Source of the DNA: Gammaproteobacteria bacterium
Lineage (GTDB): Bacteria > Pseudomonadota > Gammaproteobacteria > UBA9214
Direction of reading: 5' to 3'
Assembly (NCBI GenBank): GCA_029864225.1
Contig: JAOTTU010000024.1
Span: forward strand, 1-17,875
Length of the DNA: 17,875 nt
Under the pieces are notes generated by a model. It did not search any database. It saw nothing but the letters and a program-made list of their open reading frames with translations, and was not told the DNA's origin. Of the stretch, positions 7,339 to 15,723 are shown in pieces. Both the position numbers and the translations under genes were made by a program. Numbering within the stretch: position 1 is the stretch's first letter; each line of letters opens with the position of its first letter.

Positions 7339-7965
7339 TTACTGGCTTTGACCGGCCCGGGCGTGCAGCCGTGCGCGGATAGCGTCCTCAATTTCAATTT
7401 CCTCCAGATAGGCACCCATCCGGCCGAGCGCGGTTTCGATATCCGGCAGGATGACGTTCTCAAGGGCGCGGGCGCGCCGTTCGGTGAGTCGGTATTCGGT
7501 GAACAGGCGGTGCAGATTGCCGGAGATCCCCGCCAGCACAGTGCTCAGGCGCATGAGTTCCTGAAACGCCTCGCGGCAGCGTGACGCTTCGCTGGAGGGA
7601 TTGCTTGGGGATATTGCGGGATTCGCTGCGGATTCGCCGAGTTCCAGTGCCGTCTCCACCAGCGTGACGCCCATGAGGTTGCGGCGGGTTGATTCGATGC
7701 GCGCGCCATCCAGTGAAGCCGCAGGGTATACACCCAGGCCCTGCAAGCCGTGGCGTTTTACGGCGGCGCCGAGCTGTTGCTGTGCTGCGCGGGTTTTTTC
7801 CTCCAGTTCCATCAGCAGGCGCTCGTAACGGTTCAACTGTTGCAGCAGTTCCGCGGCCAGCAGCAAACGTTTCTCATCGAGGAAATCATAGGCATCCTGG
7901 ACGACCAGCCGTTCCGCCTTCAGCTCCAGTACCACGGCGTGCGTCGGCGCCTGTTCGGGACCCAT
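7339..7965 (-). CDS. atpD: V/A-type ATPase subunit D (central rotor shaft)
   Basis: Subunit D is the coiled-coil shaft that turns inside the A3B3 hexamer and, with F, transmits rotation to the membrane ring. The 208-residue length fits the family. The N-terminal third (residues 15-70) is a long helix rich in Leu, Gln and Glu (LKAERLVVQDAYDFLDEKR, then LLQQLNRYERLLMELEEKT). The C-terminal half forms the second helix, with RRARALENVILPDIE near 174-188, the typical RxxALExxxIP motif of the family. The start codon overlaps the subunit B stop by one base (TGATG), implying coupled translation. It is last in the operon; a hairpin-rich repeat follows. Confidence 0.95.
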   Translation of the reverse strand: MGPEQAPTHAVVLELKAERLVVQDAYDFLDEKRLLLAAELLQQLNRYERLLMELEEKTRAAQQQLGAAVKRHGLQGLGVYPAASLDGARIESTRRNLMGVTLVETALELGESAANPAISPSNPSSEASRCREAFQELMRLSTVLAGISGNLHRLFTEYRLTERRARALENVILPDIETALGRMGAYLEEIEIEDAIRARLHARAGQSQ

Positions 7966-9353
7966 CAGGGCGACTCTCTCACCTTGATGTGAGCTTCGAT
8001 CTGCCGGTCGCTAAGGCGATGTAGTTCCGACATCGGCAATGTCTGCAATAACTGCCAGCCGATGCTCATGCTCTGTTCCAGTGTTCGTGCGCTGTCCTGG
8101 GTTATCAGTTCCTCCTCGAAACGATCGCCGAAATCCAGGAACTGCTGATCGACCGCCGACAGGCCATCGCGCCCGACCACACTGGCCAGCACCCGCACAT
8201 GGACCGCGCGCGCATAAGCCGCATACAGCTGGTTGGAAAGCGCCGGGTGATCGGCGTCGGTAAAACCTTCGCCGGTGCCGTCTTTCATCAGCCGCGACAG
8301 CGACGGCAGCACCTTGACCGGCGGATAGACACCGGCGCGATCCAGTTCGCGGTCGAGCACGATCTGGCCTTCGGTAATGTAGCCGGTTAGATCGGGAATC
8401 GGGTGGGTGATGTCGTCCGACGGCATGGTGAGAATCGGCACCTGGGTCAGTGATCCCGACCCGTCCCTGAGACTGCCGGCACGTTCATAGAGTGTCGCAA
8501 GGTCTGAATACATGTAGCCGGGAAAACCCTTGCGGCCTGGGACTTCGCCGTGGCTCGCCGAAACCTCGCGCAACGCTTCGCAGTAGTTGGTCATGTCGGT
8601 CATCACCACCAGCACGTGCCTGCCCTCCACGAACGCGAGGTATTCCGCTGCGGTCAGCGCAAAACGCGGACACAGCAGGCGCTGGGTGCTGGAGTCCGAA
8701 GCCAGGTTGAGAAACAGTGAGGTATGCGCCAGCGCGCCGCTGTCTTCCATGGCACTGCGAAAATACTCGGCGGTATCGAATGGCACGCCGATGGCGACGA
8801 ATACCATGGCAAAATCACCTGCGGCACTGTCACGAATATATGCCTGGTGTGCTATCTGGATAGCCAGCCGGTCATGCGGCAGGCCGGCGCCGGAAAACAC
8901 CGGCAGCTTCTGTCCGCGCACCAGGCTGTTCATGAGATCGATGGTCGATATCCCCGTCTCGATGAAATCACTTGGCATGGCACGCGCAGCGGGATTGATG
9001 GCATGACCGTCGATGCGCAGGCTGCGAACCGCGGACACCGGCGGACCGCCATCGATCACCCGGCCGACGCCGTCAAACATACGCCCGAGGATGTCCGGTC
9101 CGACGTCGAAGTGCAGTGGTTCGCCCAAGAAACGTACGCGCGTGTCTGCCAGTGTCAGGCCGGCGGTAGATTCAAGGACTTCTATGGTCAGGGTGTCGTC
9201 ATCGAGGGCGGCGATCCGTCCCAGCCGGATACGGCCCAGGCTGTCCTCGACTTCTACAGCTTCGTTCAGTCCGGCATCGACGCTGCGCCGGAGAAACAAC
9301 AAGGGTCCCTCTAGCCGCGTAACGGCGTTGCGCACCTGTATGTCAGCCCGCAT
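7965..9353 (-). CDS. atpB: V/A-type ATPase subunit B (non-catalytic nucleotide-site subunit)
   Basis: Subunit B alternates with A in the hexameric head and supplies residues to the catalytic interface. The 462-residue protein has a beta-barrel N-terminus, and the Walker A position holds the family's degenerate FSGAGLPHDRL (153-163) instead of GxxxxGKT, as expected for a non-catalytic subunit. TDMTNYCEALREVS at 252-265 and ITEGQIVLDREL at 326-337 are standard B-subunit motifs. SRLMKDGTGEG at 353-363 carries Arg354, the probable arginine finger acting on the neighbouring A site. The ATG at 9353 overlaps the end of the A gene by 11 bases. The protein is full length with no visible defect. Confidence 0.97.
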   Translation of the reverse strand: MRADIQVRNAVTRLEGPLLFLRRSVDAGLNEAVEVEDSLGRIRLGRIAALDDDTLTIEVLESTAGLTLADTRVRFLGEPLHFDVGPDILGRMFDGVGRVIDGGPPVSAVRSLRIDGHAINPAARAMPSDFIETGISTIDLMNSLVRGQKLPVFSGAGLPHDRLAIQIAHQAYIRDSAAGDFAMVFVAIGVPFDTAEYFRSAMEDSGALAHTSLFLNLASDSSTQRLLCPRFALTAAEYLAFVEGRHVLVVMTDMTNYCEALREVSASHGEVPGRKGFPGYMYSDLATLYERAGSLRDGSGSLTQVPILTMPSDDITHPIPDLTGYITEGQIVLDRELDRAGVYPPVKVLPSLSRLMKDGTGEGFTDADHPALSNQLYAAYARAVHVRVLASVVGRDGLSAVDQQFLDFGDRFEEELITQDSARTLEQSMSIGWQLLQTLPMSELHRLSDRQIEAHIKVRESP

Positions 9354-11118
9354 CGGATGCCATCCTCCGGGTCAACTGTGCAAGCTCGATGTCGAGTGTC
9401 ACCCGTAATTCATCGAATTTCTCCAGCTCTCCGTTACCGATGTCCTCGCCCATGCGCCGCAGCCGCCGCATCACGTTGAGTGTGTTGATATCCTCGACGC
9501 TGATCTGCACTGCAACGGCTTGCTCCGATTTGTCGATGAAATAGCTGAGCAGCTTCAGCATGGCCATCTGGCGTGCCGCGGAACAATAACGGTCCACCTC
9601 GGAAAACGCCGACTGGCGCAAAAACGCTTCATTGATGAGTTCCGCGCACAACAGCACGTGTTGCTGGCGTGGCGGCAGGGCATCCTTGCCGACGATACGC
9701 GCCATACGGTCCAGCCGTGCCTGCTCCTCGAGTAGCCCCAGGAAACGCCGCCGCTGTTCCGGCCATTCCGGGTTGCCATTCTGGCTCCAGAACTGGCTGA
9801 GCACGTCGATGTCCTGCGAGTAGGACTGCAGCGGGTGGATCGCCGGGTAGAAACGCGCTTGTGCGCGGCCGGTATCGAGTGCCCAGAAACTGCGCACATA
9901 GCGCTTGGTATGGGTGGTGACAGGTTCCGAGAAATCCGCCGATGGCGGACTGACCGCGCCGATGATGCTGAGCGAGCCGGGCTGCCCGTTAAGCGTACGT
10001 ACGTGCGCAGCGCGTTCATAGAAATCCGCCAGGCGGCTGCTCAGATAGGCGGGATAACCAGCCTCACCGGGCAGTTCGCCGAGACGCCCGGATATCTCGC
10101 GCAGCGCCTCTGCCCAGCGGCTGGTGGAATCCGCCATCAGCGCAACGCGCATGCCCTGGTCGCGGAAAAACTCAGCGACGGTCACCGCGGTGTAGATACT
10201 GGATTCGCGTGCCGACACCGGCATGTTCGAGGTGTTGGCGATGATCACCGTGCGCTCCATCAGGCGACGGCCGGTACGGGGATCTTCAAGGGCGGGGAAC
10301 TCCTCCAGCACGCTGGCCATTTCGTTGCCGCGTTCACCGCAACCGACATAGATGATGACGTCGGCATCGCACCATTTCGCCAGCGTTTCCTGCAATATCG
10401 TCTTGCCGGTACCGAAACCGCCCGGCATGGCGGCGCGGCCCCCGCAGGCCAGCGGAAAGATACTGTCCAGGATGCGTTGCCCGGTAAACAGCGGACCCTC
10501 TACCGGGATGCGCGCGGCCACAGGCCGCGGCTGTCGCACCGGCCAGCGGTGGCTCATGGCTATCTCCCGGGTCTTGCCGGATTCGCCGCCTAATACGCAT
10601 ACCGTATACCGATCCGAGTATTCACCTGCTTCGACAATACTGATGACTTCACCCTGGCAGGACGGTGGCACCAGGCAATGCTGTGGACGTGCGTCGGGAC
10701 ACGCCACCGTGCCGATGATTGCGCCTGCCAGGACATGCTCGCCCGGCTTCACTGTCGGGGTGAAGCTGAATTCACGTTGATCGTGCCCCTGATCAACGCC
10801 CGGCTGAACATAGCTACCCTGACCGGTCAGCGGTCGTAACAGGCCATCGAAAATATTGCCCAGCAGTCCGGGACCCAGGCGCACCGACAGGGGAGCACCG
10901 GTTCCGTTCAGCGGCGTACCCGGACGCAATCCGGTGGTGTCTTCATAGACCTGGACCACCGCTTCGTCACCCTTGATGCGGATCACTTCACCGAGCAGCC
11001 GCTGACCGCCGACCAGCACCGCCTCGTTGATTTGAAACGAGCGGCGGGTGCGGGCGTGCAGCACCGGTCCGCTGATCCTGGTAATGATCGCATCGGCCGC
11101 GGCGCTGTCCGCTTTCAT
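9343..11118 (-). CDS. atpA: V/A-type ATPase subunit A (catalytic)
   Basis: Subunit A hydrolyses or synthesises ATP in the soluble V1/A1 head. The 591-residue protein has the V/A-specific non-homologous insertion (about residues 110-190), which separates it from F-type beta subunits of about 460 residues. Walker A reads GGFGTGKT at 233-240 (commonly GPFGSGKT). GERGNEM at 261-267 provides the catalytic Glu262, and DSTSRWAEALREISGRLGE and PPSADFSEPVT follow as expected. The ATG at 11118 comes nine bases after the E stop codon, with AAGG in the gap as ribosome binding site. Its 3' end overlaps subunit B by 11 bases. All catalytic motifs are intact, so the enzyme should be active. Confidence 0.97.
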   Translation of the reverse strand: MKADSAAADAIITRISGPVLHARTRRSFQINEAVLVGGQRLLGEVIRIKGDEAVVQVYEDTTGLRPGTPLNGTGAPLSVRLGPGLLGNIFDGLLRPLTGQGSYVQPGVDQGHDQREFSFTPTVKPGEHVLAGAIIGTVACPDARPQHCLVPPSCQGEVISIVEAGEYSDRYTVCVLGGESGKTREIAMSHRWPVRQPRPVAARIPVEGPLFTGQRILDSIFPLACGGRAAMPGGFGTGKTILQETLAKWCDADVIIYVGCGERGNEMASVLEEFPALEDPRTGRRLMERTVIIANTSNMPVSARESSIYTAVTVAEFFRDQGMRVALMADSTSRWAEALREISGRLGELPGEAGYPAYLSSRLADFYERAAHVRTLNGQPGSLSIIGAVSPPSADFSEPVTTHTKRYVRSFWALDTGRAQARFYPAIHPLQSYSQDIDVLSQFWSQNGNPEWPEQRRRFLGLLEEQARLDRMARIVGKDALPPRQQHVLLCAELINEAFLRQSAFSEVDRYCSAARQMAMLKLLSYFIDKSEQAVAVQISVEDINTLNVMRRLRRMGEDIGNGELEKFDELRVTLDIELAQLTRRMASDAG

Positions 11119-11127
11119 AGACAGACC

Positions 11128-11805
11128 TTAATCCCGGCTGGATTGTTCATCGCTTGTGTCCTGCGACGCAGTGGCTGATGCCTCGCGGCAGTCGTTCAGT
11201 GCCGCGAGCATCCGCGCCTCGACAAGTTCGCGGGCCCGCAGCAAACCCCTGGCGGTACCATCAATACAGGTGTCGCCGGTGCAGATGCGCAATCCGGCTG
11301 CAACCCCGGTCTGCGCCGAAAAAACCGGCGCCTGGCCCAGTTCGGCGCTCAGCCGTGTTTCCATGGCGTCACGTTCTGTTTGCGGCCAGTCGGCCGGGTG
11401 CTCAATATGCCAGTGCGGGTCGATCAGCATTGCCGATGCCTGAACGAGCAGTTCGTCTATCCACTGCTGTCTGCTGTCTACCTGCTGCCAGCGCTGCAGC
11501 AGTTTGTCGCCCAGCGTCTGCCAGGCGCGCGCCAGCAATGCCTGGTCTTCGCGTTGTCGTTGAGCGCGCAGCCGTGTCTGGTTCCGGGCCTGCGCTGATG
11601 CGAGTTGCCGGCGCACTTGCTCACGATTGTCCAGTACCGCCTGGTGCAGGCGCGCGCGTGCCTCGTGCCAGGCGCGTTTCACCAGCTGTTGCGCCTCTGC
11701 CTCTGCCTGTTCCAGCAAGGCCTTGCAGCGTTCGTCGCGGTGGCGCTCGACCACTTCCAGCAAACGCTGCAACTGTGCATCTATCAGGGTGACCGGCTTG
11801 TTCAT
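11128..11805 (-). CDS. atpE: V/A-type ATPase subunit E (peripheral stalk)
   Basis: Subunit E pairs with the G/H-type protein to form the peripheral stalk that holds the A3B3 head against rotation. The 225-residue product begins with a long charged helix (about residues 10-115: LLEVVERHRDERCKALLEQA and onward, rich in Ala, Glu, Arg and Gln). A smaller globular C-terminal part follows, with GVAAGLRI-type strands and a terminal helix (LLRARELVEARMLAALND), matching the E-subunit plan. The ATG overlaps the subunit F stop by four bases (ATGA). Assignment rests on length, helical pattern and position between F and A, since E subunits are poorly conserved. Confidence 0.85.
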   Translation of the reverse strand: MNKPVTLIDAQLQRLLEVVERHRDERCKALLEQAEAEAQQLVKRAWHEARARLHQAVLDNREQVRRQLASAQARNQTRLRAQRQREDQALLARAWQTLGDKLLQRWQQVDSRQQWIDELLVQASAMLIDPHWHIEHPADWPQTERDAMETRLSAELGQAPVFSAQTGVAAGLRICTGDTCIDGTARGLLRARELVEARMLAALNDCREASATASQDTSDEQSSRD

Positions 11806-12098
11806 TCCAGCACGCCCAGTTGTTGTCGCCAGCGGGTTGGCAGATCCGCCAGTCGGCTATGACCGCGCACGTCGGGAACCACGACGACCATCGGGGAAAC
11901 ACTCGCCAGCAGCTGCTCTAGCTGTGCGGCGGGCAGCTGTTGCGCGACCCCGGCACCAAGCAGAACCAGCGAGGCATCGTCGCAAGCTGCCGTTACCGCG
12001 GCAAACAACTTGTCCGCAGCCGGAACCCGCACACGCAGTCCCGCCAGACGGTATCCGCTGGCACTGACTTCGTCGCCGATAAAGACAGGCACAGACAT
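11802..12098 (-). CDS. atpF: V/A-type ATPase subunit F (rotor)
   Basis: Subunit F binds subunit D in the central rotor and modulates catalysis. The 98-residue product begins MSVPVFIGDEVSASGYRLAG, the conserved start of F subunits, in which a beta strand leads into a GDxxxxxGYRLAG motif. A run of Val near residues 70-75 (VVVVPD) forms the last strand. I chose the ATG at 12098, 20 bases after the K stop. The open frame extends further upstream to 12326, but that part overlaps the K gene and is not F-like. The stop overlaps the E start as ATGA. Confidence 0.9.
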   Translation of the reverse strand: MSVPVFIGDEVSASGYRLAGLRVRVPAADKLFAAVTAACDDASLVLLGAGVAQQLPAAQLEQLLASVSPMVVVVPDVRGHSRLADLPTRWRQQLGVLE

Positions 12099-12118
12099 GG
12101 GATCGCGGCAGCCTCTGA

Positions 12119-12472
12119 CTACAGGATACGGTTCAGAATCAGAATCGATATGATCAGGCCGTAGATGGCGATGCCCTCCGCGAGGCCGACCAGGATCAGC
12201 GTGCGACCCAGTAATTCCGGCTTCTCGGCCAGTGCTCCAATGGCCGCGGTGCCGACCGCCGCAACGGCGATTCCGGCACCCAGTGCCGACAGGCCGGTTG
12301 CCAGTGCCGCCGCCACAAAGCCCCACTGGATAGCGCCTTCGCTCAGCGCAGCCGCGACCGGCGCTGCGTCATTGGCACTGGCCGGTGACCACCACAAAAA
12401 TATAGTCGCAGCGGTACTGGCCAGCGCCGCTCCGACCAAACCAACTGTCAAGCCTCTGATGCCTCGTGTCAC
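12119..12472 (-). CDS. atpK: V/A-type ATPase subunit K (c-ring proteolipid)
   Basis: This hydrophobic protein forms the rotating ring that carries ions across the membrane. The 117-residue chain has an N-terminal hydrophobic segment (about 8-28) ending in SPASAND, which looks like a cleavable signal peptide or an extra helix. The single c-type hairpin follows: helix one at about 47-81 with the Gly/Ala-rich packing motif GAGIAVAAVG, a loop with AEKPE, and helix two with the ion-binding Glu99 in LAEGIAIYGL. The position equivalent to the sodium-ligand Gln of Na+-type rings is Val70, and Gly follows Glu99 in place of Ser/Thr, suggesting H+ rather than Na+ transport (inference). The gene starts with GTG, overlapping the I stop (GTGA), behind a strong ribosome binding site. 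Confidence 0.95.
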   Translation of the reverse strand: MTRGIRGLTVGLVGAALASTAATIFLWWSPASANDAAPVAAALSEGAIQWGFVAAALATGLSALGAGIAVAAVGTAAIGALAEKPELLGRTLILVGLAEGIAIYGLIISILILNRIL

Positions 12473-14307
12473 GTTGTTCTCCTTGTTCCGACCTCTGAAC
12501 CGGGTGCGGCGAGTGGACGGAAAATCCGCCCGGAACCGCGCAAAAAGCGAATAAAGAACTCAAACAGAATCAGGCGCGTCATCTGGATGGTTACCACAAG
12601 ACCCTCGAGAAGTATAACCACCAGGTTACCGATCAACAGGATAACAAAAATGCCCAGCGGGTTATCCGTGGCGCCGGCCATGATGTTGAATGCCAGGGAC
12701 AGGCCTCCGTGTGCCAGCGCAAAAGCGCCGACGCGCACAAAAGATACGGTGTTGATTAACAGCTGAAACAGACTCTCTGCCAGGGTGCCGGCGGCACCGA
12801 GCAGTGTGGACCAGAAGTGCGCATGCGCTTGCACCAGGCAACCGGTGAAATACCAGGCCAGCGCAACCAGCGTCACCAAAGCAGCCTCGGGTCGAAACAA
12901 AGTTGCAATGATGGACAGGTACAGCACGACTACCGCGGCTTCGATCTGCCACCACTGGCGCAAGGTACCGCGCCACCAGGATTCCACCCCGTTGAGCAGC
13001 AGCCCCAGCAGTAATATCACGATGCCGCCGGCCAGCGGCACCAGTAATACTGGCAGCGGGTCCTCCATCGGGTTCACCCACAAGGGCTGGATGATATCCT
13101 CGCGCCCGAACAGGCTGCCGAACACCAGTCCGAACAGCATCGCGGCCAGGCCGTTGGCAATGAGTATGCGCACCACCGGCCAGCGCCGTTGCAGCACCAG
13201 GCCGGCCAGCAACAGCACCAGGCCGTGGCCGACGTCACCGAACATGTAACCGAAGAGCAGCGGCGCCAATATGGCCAGCAGGCGGCTGGGATCCGCTTCG
13301 TCCTGCGCGGGAGTGCCCAGCAGGCGCGCAAACAACTCGAACGGCTGTGCCCACCAGGGGTTCTGCATCACCATTGGCGGGCTTGCCGCGTGCGGTGGCG
13401 GCGGGAAATGCATTACCGCGTTGACCTTTGCCTGCTGCAAGGCCTGCTGGAGGCGATTACCGCTGAGATCGCTGGTCCAGCCGGTAACCCACGCAAAGTT
13501 CTCCGACACCGGCATGCTGGTAACGTGGGTGAGGAACCAGTCCAGGCGATGAATGTCGCCCAGTGCCTCTGGCAGGTGATGGGTTTCGGCGAGCGCGTTA
13601 ATGGCGCGGCGCAGCTGTTGTGATTCAGCCGCCAGATCCCGGATGCGTTTTTCATTCTGCTGCAGCGCAGCTTTGCGGGTACCCTGAAGGAAACCCGGCA
13701 GTGCCAGCGATCTGCCGTTGATCGCCGCCAGTTCCTTTCCCAACGCATCCAGCTCCGCGGCCGGTCCGACTGCGATGATAAAGTCACGCAGGTCGGAACT
13801 GACCCGTGTCGTCAACAATGAGCCGGGCATCTGTTCGATGCGTTTGCCGGGCGGTATTACGAATAGCCTTGCCATCACGCTGGTCCCGGGCCTGGCTAGC
13901 AGCGTGAAGTCGAGAGTCTCGTCCCGCAGCTGGCGTAACATTATCGCTATCAGCTCAAGGTCGGTTTGTTCGCTTTGCAACAACTCGAGGCGTTGAGTCA
14001 GCGGCAATGCGGATTTTTCCCAGGCCAGCAGGTTCTTCAATGCCGCATTCATTACCGCGGCTGGCGTTCTCGGTACGGTGCCCGGTCGCAATTCGGTGTC
14101 GGGCCAGTAAGGCTGGTAGCGACGCGCCAGTCGATGGTATTCCTCCATGGGCGCCTGCAGGTCCTGCAGGCTGACCTCTTTGCGCATGCCGCTGCGAGTT
14201 TCCAGTTCGATGCTGCCAGTCGCGGCCAGCGTTTCGACCGCAAGGGTCAGGTCTTCGCGGGTGGTCAATAGTTCGAACCAGCGCGCGGCGGCGGGGCGGA
14301 TGCTCAT
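12469..14307 (-). CDS. atpI: V/A-type ATPase subunit I (a subunit, stator ion channel)
   Basis: Subunit I provides the ion half-channels beside the c-ring and anchors the peripheral stalks. The 612-residue protein has a soluble N-terminal half (about 1-325) with coiled-coil stretches, for example residues 105-130 and 213-240. A membrane half follows, with about seven or eight hydrophobic helices from residue 345 on. It starts with the typical LFGYMFGDVGHG motif (351-362). The essential motor arginine is Arg525 in SFVRVGAFALAH (522-533). Glu568 and Gln575 in the last helix, followed by RLILFEFFIRFL, complete the conserved C-terminus. The ATG overlaps the C stop by four bases (ATGA), and its own stop overlaps K by four (GTGA). 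It is full length. Confidence 0.96.
   Translation of the reverse strand: MSIRPAAARWFELLTTREDLTLAVETLAATGSIELETRSGMRKEVSLQDLQAPMEEYHRLARRYQPYWPDTELRPGTVPRTPAAVMNAALKNLLAWEKSALPLTQRLELLQSEQTDLELIAIMLRQLRDETLDFTLLARPGTSVMARLFVIPPGKRIEQMPGSLLTTRVSSDLRDFIIAVGPAAELDALGKELAAINGRSLALPGFLQGTRKAALQQNEKRIRDLAAESQQLRRAINALAETHHLPEALGDIHRLDWFLTHVTSMPVSENFAWVTGWTSDLSGNRLQQALQQAKVNAVMHFPPPPHAASPPMVMQNPWWAQPFELFARLLGTPAQDEADPSRLLAILAPLLFGYMFGDVGHGLVLLLAGLVLQRRWPVVRILIANGLAAMLFGLVFGSLFGREDIIQPLWVNPMEDPLPVLLVPLAGGIVILLLGLLLNGVESWWRGTLRQWWQIEAAVVVLYLSIIATLFRPEAALVTLVALAWYFTGCLVQAHAHFWSTLLGAAGTLAESLFQLLINTVSFVRVGAFALAHGGLSLAFNIMAGATDNPLGIFVILLIGNLVVILLEGLVVTIQMTRLILFEFFIRFLRGSGRIFRPLAAPGSEVGTRRTT
12479..12484 (-). 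promoter_or_regulatory. Strong ribosome binding site for the c-ring gene
   Basis: On the minus strand AAGGAG lies six bases (AACAAC) before the GTG start at 12472, inside the end of the subunit I gene. It is the best Shine-Dalgarno match I noticed in the operon. That fits the need for many K copies per enzyme, and it confirms the GTG start despite the four-base overlap with the preceding gene. Confidence 0.75.
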
Positions 14308-15074
14308 GGCGGCACCTGCGCGGTTTCCGCAAACAACAACCGATAGGCCAGCTCACCCCGCAGTTTTGCCAGGTCGAGCGCGATCAGTCCGAGATGGGCG
14401 CAGGCCGCGGCCGGTTCGAAACTGTAATGCCGAAAGGCCAGCGCAAGCCGGTGTTCAACCTGGCTGCGCTGGTGATCGGTCAGGACTGCTGGCGCCGAGT
14501 GCAATACTTGCAGGTGCTGGCGCAACAGGTGCACAAGATAGATCAGCCCGCAGCCCGTTCTCCGCTGCACCGGCCACAGGTGCTGCCACTGCTCAAGCCA
14601 GGCCTCAGGCAGTGCAGCGCCTTGCTGCCACGCCGTAAGCAGCGGATTGCGATCGGAGTTGCGTATTGCTTCCAGTCTCAGGGCAATGGTTTCCGATGCG
14701 AACACTCGCAGCTCGGGGTCTTCCAGCATCCACGCGGGGGCGGCCTCGCCATTCATCAGGTATTGCAGTGCGGGAAGATCGGGCAGGCGTTTAACCCAGC
14801 GCACCGTATCGCGCCATTGCGGCGGCAGCCACTCAGCCACTTCATCAACGTAGCGGCGGAACTGCTGACGCAGGTGTAGTTCGATGCTGTGACTGCTTTC
14901 GGTCACCTGCATGCCCAGTACCCACGGTCGAAGTGTGGAGCGCCGCGCCACCTGCAGATAACTGGTGAAGTCACCGATGGCTGCCAGGCGCCGCCACAAT
15001 TGTACGTCGGCGCGGGCGCCGTGGCGGGCTTGCAGTCGCGCCTGGGCATAACCAAAACGCGCAGTGTGTTTCAT
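14304..15074 (-). CDS. atpC: V/A-type ATPase subunit C/d-like (central socket), divergent and short
   Basis: The 256-residue product sits where V/A operons encode the C (AC39/d) subunit, the funnel linking the rotor shaft to the c-ring. It is almost wholly helical with repeated aromatic and Arg-rich helices (FGYAQARLQARHG at the start, FTSYLQVARRSTLRPWV, LRQQFRRYVDEV, DLPALQYLMNG). The opening Y-x-x-A-R-x-R-A pattern is reminiscent of family members. At 256 residues it is clearly shorter than the usual 330-350, so assignment leans on context. I start it at the ATG at 15074, overlapping the preceding stop as ATGA. The frame is open to 15146, but that would overlap the previous gene by some 76 bases with an unlikely Cys/Arg-rich leader. 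Confidence 0.7.
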   Translation of the reverse strand: MKHTARFGYAQARLQARHGARADVQLWRRLAAIGDFTSYLQVARRSTLRPWVLGMQVTESSHSIELHLRQQFRRYVDEVAEWLPPQWRDTVRWVKRLPDLPALQYLMNGEAAPAWMLEDPELRVFASETIALRLEAIRNSDRNPLLTAWQQGAALPEAWLEQWQHLWPVQRRTGCGLIYLVHLLRQHLQVLHSAPAVLTDHQRSQVEHRLALAFRHYSFEPAAACAHLGLIALDLAKLRGELAYRLLFAETAQVPP

Positions 15075-15526
15075 TGACCGGCGTCTCTCTTGCCAAAGCC
15101 GCCGTGTGCAGCGGTAGTCAGGGTTTCGGCAACGTCCTCCATACACACGCTGACGCTGGCGTCGTCGAGTGGCTCGCCGGCTTGATCGTCGAGCGACTGT
15201 TGTGCCTGCTGCAACTGCCTGAGCGTCGCTGCTGTACGCTGCGCACTACGCATCTGCATCAATGTAATGCGTTCGTCGGTGCGACTGGCGATGCGGTTGG
15301 CACGTTGTCGCGCGTCTTGCACAATGTCGCGGGACCTGGCTTCACAGTCTGCAACCGCCCGACCGGCATCGCGTTCCGCGGCAAGCACGCGATTCATGGC
15401 TTGCTCGGCTGTGCCGGATGGAGGCGCACCGGATTTCTCATCGGCCACGTGTTGTTGCTCCAGGGTGTTATTTCGTTCACTGTCAGTATAACTGCCGGCA
15501 GCCTGCGCCTGTCGCCTGCGGGACAC
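15071..15526 (-). CDS. V/A-type ATPase G/H-like peripheral stalk subunit
   Basis: The 151-residue product is the first gene of the ATPase operon. Residues 38-112 form a long charged helix (AEQAMNRVLAAERDAGRAVA, then ARSRDIVQDARQRANRIASR and onward) typical of G/H/F0-b-like stalk proteins that pair with subunit E. The termini look disordered. Similar small coiled-coil proteins open V/A ATPase operons elsewhere, but sequence conservation is low and the call is contextual. GTG at 15526 is the start, backed by AGGGTG at 15539-15534 with a seven-base spacer. The gene ends overlapping the C-like gene by four bases. Confidence 0.75.
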   Translation of the reverse strand: MSRRRQAQAAGSYTDSERNNTLEQQHVADEKSGAPPSGTAEQAMNRVLAAERDAGRAVADCEARSRDIVQDARQRANRIASRTDERITLMQMRSAQRTAATLRQLQQAQQSLDDQAGEPLDDASVSVCMEDVAETLTTAAHGGFGKRDAGQ

Positions 15527-15533
15527 TAATTAT

Positions 15534-15539
15534 CACCCT
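15534..15539 (-). promoter_or_regulatory. Ribosome binding site of the first ATPase gene
   Basis: AGGGTG on the minus strand, seven bases before GTG at 15526. It decides this start over internal ATG codons, which would leave only the coiled-coil core. Confidence 0.6.
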
Positions 15540-15723
15540 GGTGGTGGCCGCGTGTGGTGGCTGATCGTTACCATGCGCCGGATCAGAAACTGTTCAGTAC
15601 TGCTCTGGATTATTCTTTTTATTCAATAGGTTAATTCGGGTTAGCCGCGCACTGAAAACCGGGCGGTGTACCGGGAGGGTACCGAAAAATCAGGAGCCAC
15701 TTCCCGAAAAACTCCGCTGAAAG

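Noticed and set aside
7300..7584. 94-codon plus-strand frame at the end of atpD
   Set aside because: Most of it is antisense to subunit D; its ATG arises from the inverted repeat.
9835..10593. 252-codon plus-strand frame within subunit A
   Set aside because: It lies wholly inside atpA on the opposite strand; the translation is low-complexity and Arg/His-rich.
12099..12326. N-terminal extension of subunit F to 12326
   Set aside because: It overlaps the K gene in another frame and is Gly/Arg-rich noise; the conserved F start is MSVPVFIGDE at 12098.
15075..15146. Longer start of the C-like subunit at 15146
   Set aside because: The leader is Cys/Arg-rich and overlaps the previous gene; the ATGA junction at 15074 matches the rest of the operon.
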